Origin: Streptomyces bathyalis
GTDB taxonomy: Bacteria; Actinomycetota; Actinomycetes; Streptomycetales; Streptomycetaceae
Direction of reading: 5' to 3'
Assembly (NCBI RefSeq): GCF_015910445.1
Contig: NZ_CP048882.1
Location: 5,267,501-5,331,500, forward strand
Length of the DNA stretch: 64,000 nt
How positions within the stretch are numbered: the first letter of the stretch is position 1; each line of letters begins with the position of its first letter. The position numbers and the translations under genes were made by a program. Positions 53,001 to 60,900 of the stretch are shown piece after piece. The notes beneath the pieces were generated by a model, which was not told the origin of the DNA, ran no database searches, and was given only the letters and a program-made list of their open reading frames with translations.

Positions 53001-56000
53001 CGGGCGGCCGCTTCGGCACCTGCCGATGGTCGACGAGTCCGAGCGCGGGCAGATCATCGAGCGAGGTCACGGGGCCCGCAACGAGGAAGCACTCGAACCG
53101 GCGGCCCTGCACGAGCTGTTCGAGCGCACGGTCCGCCGGTGCCCCGCCGACGTGGCCGTGGCGTCCGGTGAACGCCGGTTGAGCTACGGGGAGTTGGACG
53201 GACTCTCGAACCGCCTTGCGCATCTGCTGCGGGACCGCGGTGTCGGGCGCGGGAGCCTGGTCGGTCTGTGCGTGCCGCGCTCTCCCGAGATGATCGTCGC
53301 GCTGCTCGCGATACTGAAGGCCGGCGGAGCCTATGTCCCGCTGGACCCCGAGTATCCGAGCGACCGCCTGGCCTACATGGCCGGGGACGCCGGACTCGAA
53401 GTGGTGCTGGCCGAACGGTCGGTGCTCGGCGTGCTTCCCGGGTCCGACGCGGTGACGCTGGCCGTCGAGGACATCTGGCCCGACCTGGAGAACTGGCCCG
53501 ACACGCCGCCCGCTTCAGGCGTTACCGCAGACGACCTGGCGTACGTGATGTACACGTCCGGTTCGACGGGCCGTCCGAAGGGAGTGGCGGTCACCCACGC
53601 CGACGTTTCGGCGCTGGCCCTGGACAGCCGCTTCGCGCGGGGACACGAGTGCGTGCTGCTGCATTCCCCGCAGGCGTTCGACGCGTCGACGTACGAACTG
53701 TGGGCGCCGCTGCTGACCGGCGGCCGGGTCGTGGTGGCACCACCGGGAACGGTGACTCCGGGCCTGCTGCGTGAGGTCGTGCCCGCGCACGGGATCACGG
53801 CGATGTGGCTGACGGCGGCGCTGTTCCACCTGTTCGCGCAGGAGGACCCGGGCTGCCTCGCCGGTCTGGGCGAGGTGTGGACCGGCGGGGACGCGGTGCA
53901 GGCGGACGCCGTGCGGCGCGTGCGCGCTGCCTGCCCGGAGCTCGTCGTGGTCGACGGCTACGGGCCGACCGAGACGACGACGTTCGCCACCAGCCACCGG
54001 ATGGAGCCGGAGACGGAGGTGCCGGCGGTCGTGCCGATCGGCCGGCCCCTGGACAACATGCGGGTGCATGTACTGGACGGGTCCATGGAGCCGGTCCCCC
54101 CAGGTGTCGCCGGCGAGCTCTACATCGGTGGGGCGGGGTTGGCGCGCGGCTATCTGGGGCGTCCGGATCTGACGGCCGAGCGGTTCGTCGCCGATCCGTT
54201 CGCCGATGAGGACGGCAGCCGCCTTTACAGGACCGGCGATCTGGCCCGCTTCCTCCCTGACGGCAACGTCGAGGTGCTGGGCCGGGTCGACGATCAGGTC
54301 AAGATCCGTGGTTTCCGGGTCGAGTTGGGAGAGATCGAAGCCGTTCTCGCGCAGCACCCCGAGGTCGCGGACGTGGCGGTCCTGCTCCATGCGGACGGCG
54401 CCTCGAAGCGGCTCGTGGCGTTCGTGGTGTGCCGTGAGCCGGTGGAGACCGAGGTGTTGCAGTCGTTCCTGGGCGAGCGGCTTCCCGGCTACATGGTTCC
54501 CGGCGTCTTCGTCCCGCTCGAGTCCTTGCCGTTGAGTCCGAACGGCAAGGTGGACCGTAAGGCTTTGGCGGCGTTGTCGTGGGAGGAGCATGCTGCGGCG
54601 GGTCGGGAGTATGTGGCGCCGCGGTCCGTGGTGGAAGAGCAGTTGGCGGAGATCTGGCAGACGGTGCTGGGTACGAGTCAGCCGGTGAGCGTCCACGATG
54701 ATTTCTTCTCGCTGGGCGGGGACTCGATTCTGAGTCTTCAGGTGATTTTCCGTGCGAAGCAGCGTGGTCTGTATTTCACGGTGAAGCAGCTTTTCCAGTA
54801 TCAGACGATTGCTGAGCTTGCTCCGGTGGTGGAGCAGCAGGATGCGCCGACGGTGCGGGCGGAGCAGGGTCTGGTGACGGGGCCGGTGGAGCTGACGCCG
54901 ATTCAGCGCTGGTTCTTCGCGCAGGATTTCGCGCAGCCGCATCACTTCAATCAGTCGGTGCTGGTGGAGGTGGATGCGGGGCTGTCGTCGCAGCAGTGGG
55001 AAGTTGTGGTGCGGCGTGTGCTGGAGCAGCACGACGGTCTGCGCACGCGGTTCTTCCAGGACGGTGCCGGGTGGCGGGCGGAGCTGGCGGGTCTGCCGGA
55101 GACGGTGCCGTTGCAGGTTCACGACCTGTCCTCGTATGCAGCCGAGGAGCGTGAGGAGCGGCTGCTCGAAATCGCTCAGCAGACCCAGTCCGGCATGGAC
55201 TTGTCGGCTTCCCCCCTCTTCCGTGCCGTCCTCTTCACCGGACTGCAGGACCAGGAATTCTCCGAGCCGGGGAATCAGAAGTTCTCCGAGGCGGAGGATG
55301 AGGAGTTCTCCGGGCCGGAGAATCACAAGTTCTCCGGCCCGGAGAACGGTAAGTCCCAACTGCTTCTGGTTGCGCATCATCTTGTGGTCGATGTGGTGTC
55401 GTGGCGGGTGGTGCTGGAGGATCTGGGTGCTCTGGCGGAGCAGTTGCGTGTGGGGCGGGATCTGGTTCTTCCGGCGAAGTCGAGTTCGTGGCAGCAGTGG
55501 GCCGCGCGGCTGGGCGAGGAGGCCCGGAGTTCTGAGACGGCTGCGGAGTCTGCTTATTGGGGTGAGCAGGCGGGTGCGGCGTGTGCGGTGCCGATGGACG
55601 GGCCGGCGGATGACAACACCGTCGGGCGTAGCCGGGTGTATGAGGCGGTTCTGACCGCGGATGAGGCGCGTGCTCTTCTGCAGGATGTTCCGGCTGCTTT
55701 CAACACCCGGGTCAACGATGTGCTGTTGACGGCTGTGGCGTCGGCGGTGGGTGCGTGGAGCGAGGATGCGCATGTGCGTCTCGATGTCGAGGGGCATGGC
55801 CGTGAGGAGTTGTTCGACGATGTCGATGTCTCGCGTACGGCGGGCTGGTTCACCACGATCTCGCCGGTGCGTCTGCCGGTTCCGCGGTCCTCGGCTCTGG
55901 GTGAGGGTCTGAAACGGGTCAAGGAGGTGCTGCGGGAGCGTCCGCGGCAGGGCATCGGCTACGGCCTCCTCGCCCACGGCCCCGCGGACACCGCGCTGAC

Positions 56001-57945
56001 CGGGGCCACGCCCGCACAGATCAGCTTCAACTACCTGGGCCAGTTCGACAGCAGTTTCGGTGGGAGCTTCGCTTCGTCGTCCGGCAAGGCCGGCCCGGAC
56101 TGGGCTCCGGAAAACAAGCGTCCGTATCTGATCGACATCGTCAGCCGGGTGCAGGACGGGCGTCTGCACATGGAGTGGACCTACAGCGAGGCCGCTCACC
56201 GGGAGGAGACGATCCAGGAGGTCGCCGAGCGCACGCTGGAGGTGCTGCGGCAGCTTGTGGGTGAGGCCCAGCGTGCGGACGTGGTGGGCTACACGCCCTC
56301 GGATCTCCCCCTCAGCGGTCTGTCGCAGTCGCAGATCAACGACCTTGTCGGGCGCTTGCGTTCGCTGCCGGAGTGGCAGTCCGGGGCGCTGCCGCGTCCG
56401 CTGGAGGACTGCTATCCGCAGACGCCGATCCAGCAGGGTCTGTGGTTCCAGAGCCAGTACGCGCAGGGCGAGGGCATCTACCACGTCCAGATGATCCTGC
56501 GCATCGACCAGGACCTGGACGTCGAGGCGTTCCGGCAGAGCTGGGCGCAGGTGATGCGCCGTCACCCGATCATGCGCACCAGCTTCTGGGCGACGGAGGA
56601 CAGCGAACCACTGCAGCTGGTCTGGGCGGACCTTCCCGTGCCGCTCCGGGTGGAGGACTGGCGGTCCCCGAACTCCGAGGATCAGCAGCTGCGTCTGGAG
56701 AAATACCTCCAGGACGACCGTGCCGAAGGCTTCGCCCCTCACGACGCCCCGCAGTGGCGGATGCTGCTGGCCCGTACCGCCGACGAGAGCTACCAGCTGG
56801 TCTGGAGCGCTCACCACGCGGTTCTGGACGGCTGGAGCATCAGCCTCATCCTGAACGACGCCGTCCAGTGGTACGGGGCGCTCACCCAGGGCCGGCACAT
56901 CGAGCTGCTTCCGACCCGGCCCTACCGGGACTACGTGGCCTGGCTCGAACGCCAGGATCTGGAACAGGCCGAGAGCTACTGGCGCGAGACCCTGAAGGCG
57001 GTCGAGCAGGCCACCCCGCTCAGCATCGAACGCCACCTCACGGCAGGGGCGACGCCGGTCGAAGCGAGCGGCCAGGCCGAGGTCGGTGTCTCCTTCAGCG
57101 AGGAGGACACCAGCCGGCTGCACGAGCTGGCCAATGCCCACCGGTTGACCCTCAACACCGTTCTGCAGGGTTGCTGGGCACTGCTGCTGGGGCGGTACGC
57201 CGGCACGGACGACGTCGTCTTCGGAACGGTGGTCTCCGGACGGCCGTCCGAAGTCGAAGGCGTGGAGCGCATGGTCGGCCTGTTCATCAACACGCTGCCT
57301 CTCCGCGTGCAGATGCCCGAGAACAGTTCCTCGCTCGAATGGCTCCAGGGTTTGCAGGAACAGAACCTGCAGATGCGCCAGTTCGACTACAGCCCGCTGA
57401 GCCACGTCCAGCGGTGGAGCGAACTGCCCACCGGCGCCGCGCTCTTCGAGAGCCTTTTCGTCTTCGAGAACTACCCCGTGGAGAAGGACGAATCGGCGGC
57501 GCTGCGCTTCGACATGACCCGTTCCGAGGAACGCAGCAACTACGCGCTCTCCGTCGTGGCCACGGTGCCCGACGACCGGCTCCGTATCTCCGTCCAGTAC
57601 GACACCGGGCGCTTCGAGAGAGAAGCCGTGGAACGCATGCTCGGACACCTCCGGAGCATCTGTTCGCAGATCGCCGGGGACCCCGGTGCGCGGCTGAGCG
57701 AGATCACCGTCCTCACGGACGAGGAACGCCGGCAGATCCTCCGGCACGGGAACTCCGCGCCCGAAGAGACCGTGATCGACGCCGACTTCGACCTGTCGGC
57801 CTTCGCGGCAGGAATCAAGACCGTCGAAGAGCGCGAGCTCCTTGAACAACTCGTCGCAGAGGTTCAGGGAATGTCGCCCAGCGATCTTCAGGCCCCACAT
57901 CTGAGTGCTTCACCGGCTACCGAGACGAGTGAGAATCATGAGTGA
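47089..57945 (+). CDS. Non-ribosomal peptide synthetase, C*-A-MT-T-C-A-T-E-C
   Basis: A 3618-residue synthetase. C1 (about 24-450) has HYILLDA (His157-Tyr158...Asp162) instead of HHxxxDG. A1 (about 480-920, YIIFTSGSTGTPKGV at 648) is interrupted by an N-methyltransferase domain (about 960-1280, LEIGCGTGLLLFPL at 1039), and the A10 motif resumes near 1420. T1 has LGGHS (Ser1479). C2 has HHTVFDG (1671). A2 (about 2005-2490) reads D-A-Y-W-W-G-G-T-F at the substrate pocket, a valine code. T2 has LGGDS (Ser2546). The E domain has HHLVVDVVSW (2763). C3 (3107 onward) has HHAVLDG (3242). The protein ends after C3, so the matching A domain is on the next polypeptide. A1 reads about D-L-Y-D-F-S-L-V-W, near cysteine codes but with Asp for Asn. 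The start is TTG 47089 behind AGAGGA. Confidence 0.93.
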   Translation: MSTFHDSTEDAVAFSGDGRVDVSYPMAPAQQGILFQSRHGERTGLYHAQVVLEIAHDLDVEAFRRSWAHVMKRHAVLRTDFGEQPGDEPVQTVRESVDFPFGQEDLRALDAEGQSDAIEAIVQRDRAQAFSLDEAPLWRLHVSRLAEAKYQVLWSFHYILLDASSQAIVLRDVEEIYECLTSQRPVDDRPVTPFQDYVEWLRRQDAGRAEGFWRDELESVASASPLPCELKPSADEDATADPAPAAYAQVSLVLDEQETAALRAAGEQQDLTIPTLVRGAWAFLLSRYKGADDVVMGVTTPGRSAELPGIEGTVGLLINTLPLRVRVPASMGWAEWMRGLQGQYARIQEHEYSPLLMVQQWSGIGSGEALFDSVLTVDDHEAAPGTGPLRMVRTWEESHAAYPLSVVVTPGARLTLTIHYDTQRFAAESVERMAGHLRQTVMDLVRKPEARLGELALLTPAEFTQLVHEWNDTETPYSQDLCMHELFEQQAAETPEALALLFRDERWTYREVNELANQIAHRLKQLGLGRGDQIAILMERSAEMIPALLGILKVGGTYVPLDANAPVKRWHWIIDSLKITCVLTQHTLMPRVLTADPLPHLAHVLCMDPAGDDEPVYDTPYAVHSSAELASMPQENLSLQGTSQDIAYIIFTSGSTGTPKGVTVAHFPAVNLIEWVNNTFSVGPDDRVLFVTALTFDLSVYDIFGVLAAGGSLRVATSEDIQEPANLLAYMADEPITFWDSAPAALMQLVPFLPTNGEGANEIVSPSLRLIFMSGDWIPVHSPDVMRAAFPNVQVVGLGGATEATVWSNFFPVGEVDPAWSSIPYGKPIQNASYYVLDESLRPCPIDVPGDLYIGGICLSSCYANEPELTASKYIPSPFSATPGERIYKTGDMARWRADGNLEFLGRTDSQVKIRGYRIELGEIDSVLSEHPVVQDAATIVREDRTGDRSLVSYVVPHPQLAHSAVQHHGDSLAGKRIDRWREVYDAFDPNAAQASEDGHDFSGWNSSYTGMPIPLDEMRAWQEDTVSLVRGYDPQAILEIGCGTGLLLFPLAAGCRRYYGTDFSSSVLESVRGRLDSQPELRDSVVLHQREADGIGDLELESVDTVVINSVIQYFPDIDYLVRVLEGAVSRVADGGRVIVGDVRSLPLLDAFHASVEADRAPDSMTREQLWQRVQHRVQQEEELTLDPQFFRDWAAAAGVVSRVEIRPKRGRHVNEMSMFRYQVVLHIGDPADTAGRAEPGIPELDWNAERLTLPALRERLEAGGSGVLRVRNVPNSRVEEAVRTLRWLKGGSGLETVEAWRAQDRPAAGLDPEDVRELAEQAGYRAVLDWSRHGADGTFSVLLTRADAEHGADDEEFVTPAGPGSDEQDWSNYANQPLKAEIQHLLMPQLHAHLAERLPAYMVPSDLIALDVLPVTSSGKLDRRALLLPQDASSTGSATRVPARNTTEALLVSVWEQTLGRSPIGVFDNFFELGGHSLLAVQLVARVRQVFSLEVPVRLFFDLPTIAEVARELQRRKEELQPLEQRPLSPSPRGVPLPATFDQQRLFFIDRLSPGTTSYTVNWLIPLPGFIEATVLRDGLHEMIRRHEPLRTTFREEDGQVWQIIADEWDVALPTTDLSGLSEEESEQRAQEEIRRWWDQPYDLATGPLLRARLLRLSDAEQVLALSAHHTVFDGYSIGVFGQEFLQICRALAEGEPSPLQDLEVQYADYAVWQQSWLEEDRLAFHLDHWKEQLAGAPELLTLPTDFPRPDEQSYKGDFLRRQLSARMTERVGQLSREHQVTNYITMLSSFAVFLSRYSGQDDVVIGVPIADRNRVELESMVGFLVNTVAVRVDLRGEPTFEDVLLQVRKQLFDAQSHQQVPFERLVEALSPARSLGYNPVFQVMFADESLPLLEHESALVQAKPWMHRLIEEGMSVGVARFDLTLMIQAAPEGMRFGFEYSTDLFGEQTVARMADHFEVLLESALTEPGRPLRHLPMVDESERGQIIERGHGARNEEALEPAALHELFERTVRRCPADVAVASGERRLSYGELDGLSNRLAHLLRDRGVGRGSLVGLCVPRSPEMIVALLAILKAGGAYVPLDPEYPSDRLAYMAGDAGLEVVLAERSVLGVLPGSDAVTLAVEDIWPDLENWPDTPPASGVTADDLAYVMYTSGSTGRPKGVAVTHADVSALALDSRFARGHECVLLHSPQAFDASTYELWAPLLTGGRVVVAPPGTVTPGLLREVVPAHGITAMWLTAALFHLFAQEDPGCLAGLGEVWTGGDAVQADAVRRVRAACPELVVVDGYGPTETTTFATSHRMEPETEVPAVVPIGRPLDNMRVHVLDGSMEPVPPGVAGELYIGGAGLARGYLGRPDLTAERFVADPFADEDGSRLYRTGDLARFLPDGNVEVLGRVDDQVKIRGFRVELGEIEAVLAQHPEVADVAVLLHADGASKRLVAFVVCREPVETEVLQSFLGERLPGYMVPGVFVPLESLPLSPNGKVDRKALAALSWEEHAAAGREYVAPRSVVEEQLAEIWQTVLGTSQPVSVHDDFFSLGGDSILSLQVIFRAKQRGLYFTVKQLFQYQTIAELAPVVEQQDAPTVRAEQGLVTGPVELTPIQRWFFAQDFAQPHHFNQSVLVEVDAGLSSQQWEVVVRRVLEQHDGLRTRFFQDGAGWRAELAGLPETVPLQVHDLSSYAAEEREERLLEIAQQTQSGMDLSASPLFRAVLFTGLQDQEFSEPGNQKFSEAEDEEFSGPENHKFSGPENGKSQLLLVAHHLVVDVVSWRVVLEDLGALAEQLRVGRDLVLPAKSSSWQQWAARLGEEARSSETAAESAYWGEQAGAACAVPMDGPADDNTVGRSRVYEAVLTADEARALLQDVPAAFNTRVNDVLLTAVASAVGAWSEDAHVRLDVEGHGREELFDDVDVSRTAGWFTTISPVRLPVPRSSALGEGLKRVKEVLRERPRQGIGYGLLAHGPADTALTGATPAQISFNYLGQFDSSFGGSFASSSGKAGPDWAPENKRPYLIDIVSRVQDGRLHMEWTYSEAAHREETIQEVAERTLEVLRQLVGEAQRADVVGYTPSDLPLSGLSQSQINDLVGRLRSLPEWQSGALPRPLEDCYPQTPIQQGLWFQSQYAQGEGIYHVQMILRIDQDLDVEAFRQSWAQVMRRHPIMRTSFWATEDSEPLQLVWADLPVPLRVEDWRSPNSEDQQLRLEKYLQDDRAEGFAPHDAPQWRMLLARTADESYQLVWSAHHAVLDGWSISLILNDAVQWYGALTQGRHIELLPTRPYRDYVAWLERQDLEQAESYWRETLKAVEQATPLSIERHLTAGATPVEASGQAEVGVSFSEEDTSRLHELANAHRLTLNTVLQGCWALLLGRYAGTDDVVFGTVVSGRPSEVEGVERMVGLFINTLPLRVQMPENSSSLEWLQGLQEQNLQMRQFDYSPLSHVQRWSELPTGAALFESLFVFENYPVEKDESAALRFDMTRSEERSNYALSVVATVPDDRLRISVQYDTGRFEREAVERMLGHLRSICSQIAGDPGARLSEITVLTDEERRQILRHGNSAPEETVIDADFDLSAFAAGIKTVEERELLEQLVAEVQGMSPSDLQAPHLSASPATETSENHE
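54119..57478 (+). repeat. T-E-C cassette, copy 1 of a large direct repeat
   Basis: From the end of A2 through T, E and most of C3, this stretch is nearly identical, often base for base over hundreds of bp, to 59039-62331 in the next gene. Differences are concentrated in short patches: the minisatellite at 55255-55350, about 56000-56090, about 56660-56740 and about 57040-57130. The middle (about 54550-55950) uses T-ending codons far more than the flanking NRPS DNA. Confidence 0.85.
55255..55350 (+). repeat. Four 24-bp tandem repeats inside the E domain
   Basis: Four consecutive 24-bp units begin at 55255, 55279, 55303 and 55327, each coding eight residues of the form [E/K]FS-[E/G]-[P/A]-[E/G]-[N/D]-x (EFSEPGNQ, KFSEAEDE, EFSGPENH, KFSGPENG). 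They stay in frame, lie just before the HHLVVDVVSW motif, and are absent from the otherwise near-identical E domain of the next gene. Confidence 0.9.
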
Positions 57946-60900
57946 GTTTCTTCCTCAGCTTGAGAACCTGTCTCCGGAGCAGCAAGCGATGCTGCGTCTC
58001 CGGCTCCAGCAGGCCAAGCAGCAGGCAGCGCAGCCGGCGTCGTTCCACGAGCTCTTCGAGGCATGGGCCCGCCGCTGCCCCGATCGCGTGGCGGTCTCCT
58101 TCGGCGACAGCCAGCTGAGCTACGCCTGTCTCGACCGGCTGTCCAACCGGCTCGCTCATCTTCTCCGGGACCGCGGTGTCGGACGCGAGACCCTGGTCGG
58201 CCTCTCCATGCCGCGTTCCGCGGAGATGATCGTCGGCCTCCTCGCGATCATGAAGGCCGGCGGTGCCTACGTACCGCTGGACCCGACGTACCCGCGTGAG
58301 CGCCTTGCCTACATGGTCTCGGATGCTCGATTGCCGGTGGTGCTGGCACGTCGGTCGGTGCTCGGAGTGCTGCCCGAGTCGGACGCACTGGTCCTGGCCG
58401 TCGAGGATTTCTGGTCCGAGCTGGAGAAGTGGCCCGAGACAGCTCCGGTGTCGGGCGGGACCGTCGACGACCTCGCGTATGTGATCTACACGTCCGGCTC
58501 GACGGGCCGGCCGAAGGGTGTGCAGGTTCCTCATCGCGGCTTCCGGGACATCTCCCAGTGGCAGTACGAGAACTACGGGCTGGACACCCCGCAGCGCGTG
58601 CTGCAGGGCACCTCCCTGAGCTTCGACATCTCGGTATGGGAGTTCTCCGCGGCGCTGCTGTCGGGTGGGACGTTGATCCTGCCGCCGCCTGACATGCAGA
58701 TGACGGGGCCCGATCTCGCGGGTCTCCTGATCGAGCAGGGCGTCGAGAACATCAGCCTGACGCCGTCGGCGCTCTCCACGCTGCCCGAGGATTCGCTGCC
58801 GTTCGTACGCTGCATCACGGTCGGCGGTGAGGCGTGCCCTCATGACCTCGTCCGTGTCTGGGCCCCCGGCCGCGCGTTCTTCAACGGTTACGGTCCGACC
58901 GAGGCCACGGTGGGTGTGTGCCTTGCCCGGTACGAGCCCGACCTCGAGCGTGTCCACATCGGCCGTCCCATTCGCGGGACGCAGCTTCACGTCCTCGACT
59001 CGCGCCAGCAGCTCCTTCCGGTGGGTGTCGCCGGCGAACTCCACATCGGTGGGGCGGGGTTGGCGCGCGGCTATCTGGGGCGTCCGGATCTGACGGCCGA
59101 GGCGTTCATCGCCAACCCGTTCGGAAGTGACGAGGGCAGCCGTCTCTACAGGACCGGCGATCTGGCCCGCTTCCTCCCTGACGGCAACATCGAATTACTC
59201 GGGCGGGTCGACGACCAGGTCAAGATCCGTGGTTTCCGGGTCGAGTTGGGAGAGATCGAAGCCGCCCTGGCACAGCACCCCGAGGTGCGCAACGCCGCCG
59301 TCCTCCTCCACGCCGACGGCCCGACGAAGCGGCTCGTGGCGTTCGTGGTGTGCCGTGAGCCGGTGGAGACCGAGGTGTTGCAGTCGTTCCTGGGCGAACG
59401 GCTTCCCGGCTACATGGTCCCCAGCGTCTTCGTCCCGCTGGAGAGCCTCCCGGTCACCACCAACCGGAAGGTGGACCGTAAGGCTTTGGCGGCGTTGTCG
59501 TGGGAGGAGCATGCTGCGGCGGGGCGGGAGTATGTGGCGCCGCGGTCCGTGGTGGAAGAGCAGTTGGCGGAGATCTGGCAGACGGTGCTGGGCACGAGTC
59601 AGCCGGTGAGCGTCCACGATGATTTCTTCTCGCTGGGCGGGGACTCGATTCTGAGTCTTCAGGTGATTTTCCGTGCGAAGCAGCGTGGTCTGTATTTCAC
59701 GGTGAAGCAGCTTTTCCAGTATCAGACGATTGCTGAGCTTGCTCCGGTGGTGGAGCAGCAGGATGTGCCGACGGTGCGGGCGGAGCAGGGTCTGGTGACG
59801 GGGCCGGTGGAGCTGACGCCGATTCAGCGCTGGTTCTTCGCGCAGGATTTCGCGCAGCCGCATCACTTCAATCAGTCGGTGCTGGTGGAGGTGGATGCGG
59901 GGCTGTCGTCGCAGCAGTGGGAAGTTGTGGTGCGGCGTGTGCTGGAGCAGCACGACGGTCTGCGCACGCGGTTCTTCCAGGACGGCGCCGGGTGGCGGGC
60001 GGAGCTGGCGGGTCTGCCGGAGACGGTGCCGTTGCAGGTTCACGACCTGTCCTCGTATGCAGCCGAGGAGCGTGAGGAGCGGCTGCTCGAAATCGCTCAG
60101 CAGACCCAGTCCGGTATCGATCTCTCCGAACCTCCGCTCTTCCGCGCCGTCCTCTTCACCGGGGACGAGAACGGTAAGTCCCAACTGCTTCTGGTTGCGC
60201 ATCATCTTGTGGTCGATGTGGTGTCGTGGCGGGTGGTGCTGGAGGATCTGGGTGCTCTGGCGGAGCAGTTGCGTGTGGGGCGGGATCTGGTTCTTCCGGC
60301 GAAGTCGAGTTCGTGGCAGCAGTGGGCTGCGCGGCTGGGCGAGGAGGCCCGGAGTTCTGAGACGGCTGCGGAGTCTGTTTATTGGGGTGAGCAGGCGGGT
60401 GCGGCGTGTGCGTTGCCGATGGACGGGCCGGCGGATGACAACACCGTCGGGCGGAGCCGGGTGTATGAGGCGGTTCTGACTGCGGATGAGGCGCGTGCTC
60501 TTCTGCAGGATGTTCCGGCTGCTTTCAACACCCGGGTCAACGATGTGCTGTTGACGGCTGTGGCGTCGGCGGTGGGTGCGTGGAGTGAGGACGCGCATGT
60601 GCGTCTCGATGTCGAGGGGCATGGCCGTGAGGAGTTGTTCGACGATGTCGATGTCTCGCGTACGGCGGGGTGGTTCACCACGATCTCGCCGGTGCGTCTG
60701 CCGGTTCCGCGGTCCTCGGCTCTGGGTGAGGGTCTGAAGCGGGTCAAGGAGGTGCTGCGGGAGCGTCCGCGGCAGGGCATCGGCTACGGCCTCCTCGCCC
60801 ACGGCCCCGCGGACACCGGCACGGATTCCTGCGAGCCCACGGTCCTCGGTGAGCCGAGCACCGCACAGATCAGCTTCAACTACCTCGGGCAGTTCGACGG

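Noticed and set aside
47839..53223. Very long open frame on the minus strand opposite the first NRPS gene
   Set aside because: Antisense shadow produced by GC-rich codon bias. The plus-strand NRPS motifs are unambiguous.
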